Below are positions 58,206 to 64,000 of a stretch of DNA of 64,000 bases, one piece after another. This stretch comes from Kitasatospora atroaurantiaca. GTDB lineage: Bacteria > Actinomycetota > Actinomycetes > Streptomycetales > Streptomycetaceae. Made by a program: the position numbers and the translations under genes. The DNA lies in contig NZ_VIVR01000001.1 of NCBI RefSeq assembly GCF_007828955.1, forward strand, positions 930,001 through 994,000, written 5' to 3'. Below the pieces are notes generated by a model. It worked only from the letters and a program-made list of their open reading frames with translations, was not told the DNA's origin and did no database searches. Position 1 is the first letter of the stretch, and every line of letters begins with the position of its first letter.

Positions 58206-59636
58206 TCAGAGGATGTCGCCCGGGGCGTACTTCGCGGCCTCCGGGTGCGCGGCGGCGACGGCCTCGACACGGCGGACGACCTCGGCGACCTGGGCACCGG
58301 CCGCGCCGGTGAAGGAGAGCCGGTCGGCGAGCAGCGCGTCCAGCGCGGCCCGGTCCAGCGGGATCCGGTCGTCGCTGCCGAGCCGGTCGAGCAGCGCGTT
58401 CTCCCGCGCGCCCTCGCGCATCGCGAGCGCCGAGCCGACGGCGTGCTCCTTGATGACCTCGTGCGCGGCCTCCCGGCCGACGCCCGCCCGCACCGCGCCC
58501 ATCAGGACCTTGGTGGTGGCCAGGAACGGCAGGTAGCGGTCCAGCTCGGCCTCGATGACGGCGGGGAAGGCGCCGAACTCGTCGAGGACGGTCAGGAAGG
58601 TCTCCAGCAGGCCGTCGAAGGCGAAGAAGGCGTCCGGCAGCGCGACCCGGCGGACCACCGAGCAGGAGACGTCGCCCTCGTTCCACTGGTCGCCGCCCAG
58701 CTCGGCGGTCATCGACGCGTACCCGCGCAGGATGACGGCCAGGCCGTTGACGCGCTCGCAGGAGCGGGTGTTCATCTTGTGCGGCATCGCGGACGAGCCG
58801 ACCTGGCCGGCCTTGAAGCCCTCGGTGACCAGCTCGTGCCCGGCCATCAGGCGGATGGTCTTGGCGAGGCTGGACGGCGCGGCGGAGAGCTGGACGAGGG
58901 CGGAGAGCACCTCGAAGTCCAGCGAGCGCGGGTAGACCTGGCCGACGCTGGTGAGCACGTTGTCGAAGCCGAGGTGGCCGGCGACGCGCTGCTCCAGCTC
59001 GGCGAGCTTCTCGGCGTCCCCGCCGAGCAGGTCGAGCATGTCCTGGGCGGTGCCGACCGGGCCCTTGATCCCGCGCAGCGGGTAGCGGGCGATCAGCTCC
59101 TCGAGGCGGTTGAAGGCGACCAGCAGCTCGTCGGCGGTGGTCGCGAAGCGCTTGCCGAGGGTGGTGGCCTGGGCGGCGACGTTGTGCGAGCGGCCGGCCA
59201 TGACCAGCTCGGCGTGCTGGGCGGCGAGCCTGCCGAGGCGGACGAGCACCGCCACCGTACGGTCGCGGACGTGCTCCAGGGACTGGCGGATCTGCAGCTG
59301 CTCGACGTTCTCGGTGAGGTCCCGAGAGGTCATGCCCTTGTGGATCTGCTCGTGACCGGCGAGCTCGCTGAACTCCTCGATCCGGGCCTTGACGTCGTGC
59401 CGGGTGACCCGCTCACGGGCGGCGATCGAGTCGAGGTCGACCTGGTCGACGACCCGCTCGTAGTCGGCGACGGCGGTCGCGGGTACCTCGATGCCGAGGT
59501 CCTGCTGGGCCTTCAGGACGGCGAGCCACAGGTGGCGCTCGAGGACCACCTTGTGCTCGGGGGACCACAGCTGGGCCAGGGTCGCCGAGGCGTACCGGGA
59601 GGCCAGGACATTGGGGATCTGGGGCTTCGCGCTCAC
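58206..59636 (-). CDS. purB: Adenylosuccinate lyase
   Basis: 476 residues from GTG 59634-59636. The fumarase-superfamily signature GSSAMPHKMNTRSCERVNGL carries the catalytic Ser loop, and GRSHNVAAQATTLGKRFATT the catalytic His region. PNVLASRYASATLAQLWSPE is the typical N-terminus. It catalyses two steps of purine synthesis: SAICAR to AICAR and adenylosuccinate to AMP. A -10-like TAGGCT about nine nt upstream of the GTG suggests a leaderless message. It is the clearest core gene of the window. Confidence 0.95.
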   Translation of the reverse strand: MSAKPQIPNVLASRYASATLAQLWSPEHKVVLERHLWLAVLKAQQDLGIEVPATAVADYERVVDQVDLDSIAARERVTRHDVKARIEEFSELAGHEQIHKGMTSRDLTENVEQLQIRQSLEHVRDRTVAVLVRLGRLAAQHAELVMAGRSHNVAAQATTLGKRFATTADELLVAFNRLEELIARYPLRGIKGPVGTAQDMLDLLGGDAEKLAELEQRVAGHLGFDNVLTSVGQVYPRSLDFEVLSALVQLSAAPSSLAKTIRLMAGHELVTEGFKAGQVGSSAMPHKMNTRSCERVNGLAVILRGYASMTAELGGDQWNEGDVSCSVVRRVALPDAFFAFDGLLETFLTVLDEFGAFPAVIEAELDRYLPFLATTKVLMGAVRAGVGREAAHEVIKEHAVGSALAMREGARENALLDRLGSDDRIPLDRAALDALLADRLSFTGAAGAQVAEVVRRVEAVAAAHPEAAKYAPGDIL

Positions 59637-59704
59637 GCTTCGCAAGCCTAACAGTCGAGGTCAGCCCCGCTCGCGGCGGCTCGACCGCTGCCGCCGCGCG
59701 CGGC

Positions 59705-60187
59705 TCAGCGTATCGAGCTCCGCAGCAGCCGGACGTACGGGCTCCAGCGGGCCGGGCGGCGGACCGTGCCCGTGACGGCCCGCTCCGCACGGTCGAGGCT
59801 GTCCTCGAGGCAGGCGTCGTGCAGTCGGCGGAAGGCCAGCGGCCAGGTCAGCCGGGCGGGGCCGCGGGCCTTCATGGCGAGGGTGTGGCGCAGCGTCGTA
59901 CCGCCCCCGTCCGTCGCGTGGACGGAGTACTCGTGGAAGCCGTGGAAGCCGCGCGGTCCGGTGAAAGCGAAGCGCACCCATCGGCCGGGCACGTACGCGG
60001 CCACCGTGTAGCGCACCGGCCCGTGCCCTCCGGCCGAGCCCGCCGCCAGGCCCCCGTCCAGGCGCATCGGGGGCCAGTCCGGGACCGGCCAGAGCACGTC
60101 GTCCTCGCTCGCCAGGCTGTCGAGGAGTGCGCCGACCTCGTCCTCGGTCGCCGGGAGTACGCGTTCGTGGATGTTGAGCACCGCCAT
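59705..60187 (-). CDS. SRPBCC/START-like polyketide cyclase-fold protein
   Basis: 160 residues from ATG 60185-60187 with GGGGAGG upstream. RVLPATEDEVGALLDSLASE, VRFAFTGPRGFHGFHEYSVH and TTLRHTLAMKARG fit the helix-grip fold. Many SRPBCC proteins bind lipids or act as cyclases or stress proteins. It is divergent from a TetR gene with strong palindromes between them, and is thus the likely TetR target. It is followed by purB after about 69 nt. Confidence 0.85.
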   Translation of the reverse strand: MAVLNIHERVLPATEDEVGALLDSLASEDDVLWPVPDWPPMRLDGGLAAGSAGGHGPVRYTVAAYVPGRWVRFAFTGPRGFHGFHEYSVHATDGGGTTLRHTLAMKARGPARLTWPLAFRRLHDACLEDSLDRAERAVTGTVRRPARWSPYVRLLRSSIR

Positions 60188-60219
60188 GGCGGCCTCCCCG
60201 TCGTTTTGGAGTGGTCCAT

Positions 60220-60245
60220 CCAATTCAATTGGAGAGTACTCTCCA
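60220..60245. promoter_or_regulatory. Two overlapping palindromes, TetR-type operator
   Basis: CCAATTCAATTGG (60220-60232) and TGGAGAGTACTCTCCA (60230-60245, 16 bp, perfect) overlap directly upstream of the tetR start and 33-58 nt upstream of the SRPBCC start. Good candidate for autoregulation and control of both genes. Confidence 0.78.
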
Positions 60246-60249
60246 TTAC

Positions 60250-60858
60250 ATGGCGAGGCCACCCCGGTACGACGAATCCGTTCTCCTCGACGCGGCCGTG
60301 CGACTGGCGGCAGCGGCGGGGCCTGCTGCGGTGACGATGGCGGCGGTCGCCAAGGAGAGCGGCGCGCCCAACGGCTCGGTGTACCACCGGTTCCCGCAGC
60401 GCGTGGTGCTGCTGGCCGAGCTCTGGCTGCGCACCGTCGGCCGGTTCCAGGAGAGTTACCTCGCCGCGCTCGACTCCGCGCCCGAGCCGCACCGGGCCGC
60501 GGCGGCGGCCGCCCGCCACGTCGTCTCCTGGAGCCGGGCCCACCCGCAGGAGGCCTCCCTGCTGCTCCACGGGCCGGACGAGTTCGGCCGGGACGAGTGG
60601 CCCGAGGAGCACACCCGGCGCGCACAGCACGGCAACCGCCGGGTGTTCGGCGCCGTCGCCCAGCTCGCCGAGAGCCTCGGCGCCACCACCGCCGTGGAGG
60701 CCGAGCGCATCTCCCTGGCCGTCATCGACCTGCCGCTCGCCATCGTCCGCCGCCACCTGCGCAACGGCCGGCCCCTTCCCGGCCACGCCGAGGAACTGGC
60801 CGAATGCTGCGTCGCCGACCTGATCGGAGACGGCCTGATCGGAGACGGTGGGCCCTAG
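60250..60858 (+). CDS. TetR/AcrR family regulator
   Basis: 202 residues from ATG 60250. ESVLLDAAVRLAAAAGPAAV, then TMAAVAKESGAPNGSVYHRF, is the TetR helix-turn-helix at residues 8-52. The C-terminal ligand domain is divergent, as usual. It lies next to the SRPBCC gene with a 16-bp palindrome between them, so it should repress that gene. The stop is directly adjacent (1 nt) to the convergent NACHT gene's stop. Confidence 0.93.
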   Translation: MARPPRYDESVLLDAAVRLAAAAGPAAVTMAAVAKESGAPNGSVYHRFPQRVVLLAELWLRTVGRFQESYLAALDSAPEPHRAAAAAARHVVSWSRAHPQEASLLLHGPDEFGRDEWPEEHTRRAQHGNRRVFGAVAQLAESLGATTAVEAERISLAVIDLPLAIVRRHLRNGRPLPGHAEELAECCVADLIGDGLIGDGGP

Positions 60859-63800
60859 TCACGACCTGGGGGTGTGCGTGCGTACCGCCATCGCCGCCCA
60901 GAAGCGGCGGAGCTCCTTGCAGGTCATGCCCTGCCAGGGAGCGCGCCTGCGGCCCAGCACGGGTATCCAGCCGCGGTGCGAGCCCAGCAGCGCCTCCTGC
61001 TGCCGGCAGAACACCTCACGCAGTTCGGCGCGAGGCCGCTCGCCCTTGGGCGGGTACGGGCAGAGTTCGAACGGGCAGTCGCGCAGGCAGGTGTTCCCCG
61101 GCTCGGCGACCTCGGCCATGCCGATGGTGCGCTCGGGCTGGAGCGGCCTGCGGTCCTTGGTCAGGCACGGCGGCAGCGAGTTGCGGTTCGCCCGCTCCAG
61201 GCGGGTGTCCAGCTCCTCCGGCTCACCGTTGCGTTCGGTGAGGTTGATGAGCAGCAGGACGTCCGCGAGCAGCTGCTGCGCCCGGGGGTCGAGCGTGGTC
61301 CAGCCGACCGACGACGGGATCCAGAGATTGTGCTTCCGGTAGAACTGCGGGTCGCCCGGGCACGATCCGACGTTCTCCATCGCCCCCTTCTCGTCGATCC
61401 AGATGTACTGCTCGGGGCGGCCGGTCTCCAGCGCCAGGACGGCCAACCGCGCCGCGCGGGCGACGAACGGGTGCAGCCGCTCGCCCTTACGGCCCTGGTC
61501 CTCCACGCGGCGATCGACGGCAGCCCGGTCGCTGCCGGCCATCCGGAGCCAGCGCTCCACCGCGTCCTGCGGATCGGCCTTGGGGTGGCGCCATCGGACG
61601 GAGCCGCTGCTCCGGTTCTCGCCCGGCGGCGTCCGCCCGGTGTGGTCGGGCAGCTCCCACAGGCACAGCGCGTGGATCAGGGTGAGCTGGGAGAACCAGA
61701 ACCGGGCCCGGGCCAGCATGGTCTCCGCCTGCTCGACGAGATACTCGCGTGCCTCGTTGTTGGTGTCCGGGTGGCGCCGGCGGCGGTTGGCGGCGCTCTT
61801 GAAGCCCTGTGCAAGGGCAATCTCGAAGGAGAGCGGCAGGTCGGCACGGCCGCTCGGGGACATCGCCGGGTCCAGGTGCTTCAGCCACAGGCTCAGGCGC
61901 TCCTTTGCCTCGCCCCGGCGCTCGACCCCGACCGACCCCACGATCATGGGAACCAGCCAGGCCCGGGTGGCGTACTCGCGCCACTTCTCCCTGCGGAGCT
62001 CCTCGACCTTCTGCACATTGCTCGGGTACTGGGCGCGCCGGTCGGCCAGGTCGGGTCCGGGCCGGATCGTCGCGTCGCTGTGCAGACGCTCCAGCGTCCG
62101 GTGCTCCTCCATGACCTGCTTGTACTGCTCCACCGGGTCGTCGCCCTCGGTACGGCGCTCCGAACGGAAGAGTTCCCGGAGCATGTCGAAGGCGGTGTCA
62201 CCGCCGGCCCCGATCTCCTGAGCGATCGCCAGCCGCAGCGCATAGGACGGCTCCTGGGTCGCGAGCTTGAAGAATTGCTTGTAGGCCGGTTCGCCCGATG
62301 CGACCGGCCACTCCTTGGCGTCCGCCAGCCGGCTGATCTCCCGGAGCACCTCGCCGAACCGGTGGATGAGGCGGCCCCTCGCCTCGTCCAATGTTCTCCG
62401 ATCCCCTGACATGATGTCCGACCAGCTGCCGCGCAGATTGTTGGCGATCTTCCCGTGAATCGACACCGGTCTGTCCGGCATGAACTGCTGCGCGTGGAGA
62501 TCCACCTCCAGCGCCGCGGCGTAGAGGTCGAGCGCCTTGGCGTCCTTGCGCCTGTTGGCCGCCTTCAGGAGCTTCCGCGCGGTTTCGTCGGTCGCCGACC
62601 TTTCGTCTGCGCAGGATCTCAGGACGAGCGCGATCAGCAGCTCGCGCCCGAGCCGGTCCCCGCGGAGTGAGGTGTCCAGCCCGTCGGGCACCTCACCCAG
62701 GTACCGGGACCCGAGATAGGCCTGGATGATGCTGTGCGGGAAGCGGATCCGGTCGCCGAGCGACTCGACCAGGCCGAGCTGCTCCCCTCGGGAGGCATAC
62801 AGGGCCAGCAGACTCTGACAGCGGCCGAGGTCCATGTCGAGCAGGGCGCTCAGCTTCTTCTGCAGGACTCCGACCGGGCCGGCGAGCTCCTCGCTCGGCT
62901 TGGTCAGTTCGTTGAAGCCCACTTCCAGCCGATCCTGCAGCAGTCCGATGGTGGCCAGGATGGCGATCGTCTCGACGGTCTTCTTGCGCTCGTCCTCGGG
63001 GAGCGCGACCTCCTCCCGGAGGTGCCCCTTGACCAGTGCCTTCTCCCAGGCCTCGAGCAGGCGCAGCCTCAGCGTCGAACTGTCGCCGCTCCGGGTGTCG
63101 AGCTGATCCCAGATCTTGCCCCGCTCTATGTGCTCCAGCAGATGGTGCCGCCGCAGCTGCCGGGCGAGCTGCATGTACAACGGCGACTCGGAGACCACGG
63201 CCGTCTCCACGATCCAGTCCAGCCGGTGGCTGTCCGGGTCGGGGTCGTCGCTGGTGAGGTAGTCCAGGGCCGCCTCTTCGGAGAGCGGTTCCAGATCGAT
63301 GATCGAGGCCTGGGTCTCCTCCAGCGGCGCGTGCGGCCGCGAGGCGATGACGAGCGGGAGCTTCTGCCGCTCCGCCCGTTGGATGGCACGCCGGATGGCG
63401 TTGTCCCGGTCCCGCTTCTGATCGTCCGAGGTGAGGGCCTCCTCCAGGCCGTCCGCGAGGACCACGGCCCGGCCGTCACTGCACAACTGCCGCCAGACCT
63501 TCGCGCACTGCTCGCCCGACAACAGCCCGCCGGGGTCGGCCTCCTCGTAGAACCGCTGCTGCGCGAGCTCGCGGAAGTCCAGTTTGGCGCCGTCCGTACC
63601 GACGTCCCGGAGCCGGACCGGAATGGGCACCCGCCCGTTCTCGGCCAGCATCTGGGTGAGCTGGACGAGCACCGCGGTCTTACCGGCACCCACACTCCCG
63701 ACGAGCAGACACGGCCGCCGGTTGCGGCGGTCACGCAGCACGTGGGAGATGACCGTGCACAGCTCCCTGCGGCCGACCACCTGCTCGACGCCCTTGCCCG

Positions 63801-64000
63801 CGGTCGTCACCAGCTCGCTCGGCCGGTGCTTGGCCTTCCTAACGATCGGCCGCCTGATCTTCCAATAGCGATAGAGCAGGAAGGCGGTGGTCGCCAAGGC
63901 CAAGGACAGGAACGGCGAGACGAATCCGAGGACGACACCGCAGGCACCGCCGGCGTCCGAACAGCGTCTCTCGATGACGCCCTTCCGGCCCTCGACGATG
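60859..64000 (-). CDS. Membrane-anchored NACHT/STAND-type NTPase, N-terminus beyond edge
   Basis: At least 1047 codons, running off the right edge; the start is not in the window. Visible near the N-terminal end is a membrane helix (CGVVLGFVSPFLSLALATTA and FLLYRYW). The P-loop domain follows with CLLVGSVGAGKTAVLVQLTQ (Walker A), RAVVLADGLEEAL (Walker B) and LPLVIASRPHAPLE (sensor Arg). A long helical region of about 700 residues comes next. The C-terminus is Cys-rich (NTCLRDCPFELCPYPPKGER, VFCRQQEALL), possibly binding a metal. NACHT proteins in bacteria act in antiphage defence or in signalling. Streptomycetes have many, of unknown function. No effector domain such as a nuclease is visible here. 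Confidence 0.85.
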   Translation of the reverse strand, partial: IVEGRKGVIERRCSDAGGACGVVLGFVSPFLSLALATTAFLLYRYWKIRRPIVRKAKHRPSELVTTAGKGVEQVVGRRELCTVISHVLRDRRNRRPCLLVGSVGAGKTAVLVQLTQMLAENGRVPIPVRLRDVGTDGAKLDFRELAQQRFYEEADPGGLLSGEQCAKVWRQLCSDGRAVVLADGLEEALTSDDQKRDRDNAIRRAIQRAERQKLPLVIASRPHAPLEETQASIIDLEPLSEEAALDYLTSDDPDPDSHRLDWIVETAVVSESPLYMQLARQLRRHHLLEHIERGKIWDQLDTRSGDSSTLRLRLLEAWEKALVKGHLREEVALPEDERKKTVETIAILATIGLLQDRLEVGFNELTKPSEELAGPVGVLQKKLSALLDMDLGRCQSLLALYASRGEQLGLVESLGDRIRFPHSIIQAYLGSRYLGEVPDGLDTSLRGDRLGRELLIALVLRSCADERSATDETARKLLKAANRRKDAKALDLYAAALEVDLHAQQFMPDRPVSIHGKIANNLRGSWSDIMSGDRRTLDEARGRLIHRFGEVLREISRLADAKEWPVASGEPAYKQFFKLATQEPSYALRLAIAQEIGAGGDTAFDMLRELFRSERRTEGDDPVEQYKQVMEEHRTLERLHSDATIRPGPDLADRRAQYPSNVQKVEELRREKWREYATRAWLVPMIVGSVGVERRGEAKERLSLWLKHLDPAMSPSGRADLPLSFEIALAQGFKSAANRRRRHPDTNNEAREYLVEQAETMLARARFWFSQLTLIHALCLWELPDHTGRTPPGENRSSGSVRWRHPKADPQDAVERWLRMAGSDRAAVDRRVEDQGRKGERLHPFVARAARLAVLALETGRPEQYIWIDEKGAMENVGSCPGDPQFYRKHNLWIPSSVGWTTLDPRAQQLLADVLLLINLTERNGEPEELDTRLERANRNSLPPCLTKDRRPLQPERTIGMAEVAEPGNTCLRDCPFELCPYPPKGERPRAELREVFCRQQEALLGSHRGWIPVLGRRRAPWQGMTCKELRRFWAAMAVRTHTPRS

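Overview
The window is very GC-rich (strong G/C at third codon positions, frequent GTG starts, purine-rich AGGAGG-type ribosome sites, one rare in-frame TTA codon). The gene content is typical of Streptomycetaceae: SpoIIE phosphatases, an F420-dependent oxidoreductase, a DUF5937-ArsR regulator, a secreted S. griseus-type trypsin, TerD, an AI-2E permease and a Sfp-type phosphopantetheinyl transferase. I read it as an arm-proximal part of a Streptomyces or Kitasatospora chromosome. It is mostly accessory genes with short operons and many divergent pairs, plus core purB near the right end. No rRNA, tRNA, CRISPR array, intact insertion sequence or prophage was seen.

Layout. 1-3.5 kb: a cut-off PAS-GAF-SpoIIE phosphatase, a VOC protein, TerD and an SDR. 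3.6-10.2 kb: a reductive-release NRPS (C-A-T-R) with an EntF-like condensation domain and a lysine-like A-domain code, a TenA-fold protein, and a geranylgeranyl-reductase-family flavoprotein with its own consensus promoter. 10.2-17.6 kb: a carbohydrate block with a GH20 hexosaminidase, a GH36 alpha-galactosidase, the remains of a chitinase gene, a GH13 alpha-glucosidase and an MFS exporter. 17.6-25.3 kb: DUF5937-ArsR regulator, DUF4389 membrane protein, membrane-fusion-type protein, Orn/Lys/Arg decarboxylase-fold enzyme and a second multi-sensor SpoIIE phosphatase. 25.3-36.3 kb: a GntR regulator with an IS630-like C-terminal helix-turn-helix, a CapA-like protein, three alpha/beta hydrolases, a UBP zinc finger, an MFS exporter, a divergent methyltransferase/XRE-cupin pair and several gene relics. 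36.4-40.2 kb: an incomplete alternative respiratory set (cytochrome b, CtaD, CtaF). 40.3-53.4 kb: MBL hydrolase, PPTase, GNAT, two DJ-1/PfpI proteins, DUF2231-Rieske protein, a second aconitase coupled to a small membrane protein, ferritin-like protein, F420 enzyme, a STAS/AI-2E/HATPase group and an NAD(P)-binding protein. 53.6-64 kb: protein-tyrosine phosphatase, XRE regulator, trypsin, MFS pump, purB, an SRPBCC/TetR pair with a palindromic operator, and a membrane-anchored NACHT-type NTPase that runs off the right edge.

How parts may work together. Three DasR-type palindromes (TGGTCYRGACCW) lie upstream of the GH20 gene, at the promoter of the deleted chitinase, and between the GntR gene and capA. 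This suggests amino-sugar control over this region. The PPTase at 41.2-41.9 kb could load the NRPS carrier domain. The STAS and HATPase proteins resemble a partner-switching pair, with the SpoIIE phosphatases as possible upstream partners. A long inverted repeat occurs three times, always between convergent genes, and probably acts as a bidirectional terminator.

The most unusual items are the C-A-T-R NRPS unit, the dre-like sites with the chitinase scar, the GntR-IS630-like fusion, the incomplete oxidase set, the short leader ORF before the AI-2E gene, and the edge NACHT protein. Family names are from reading motifs by eye, without database searches.
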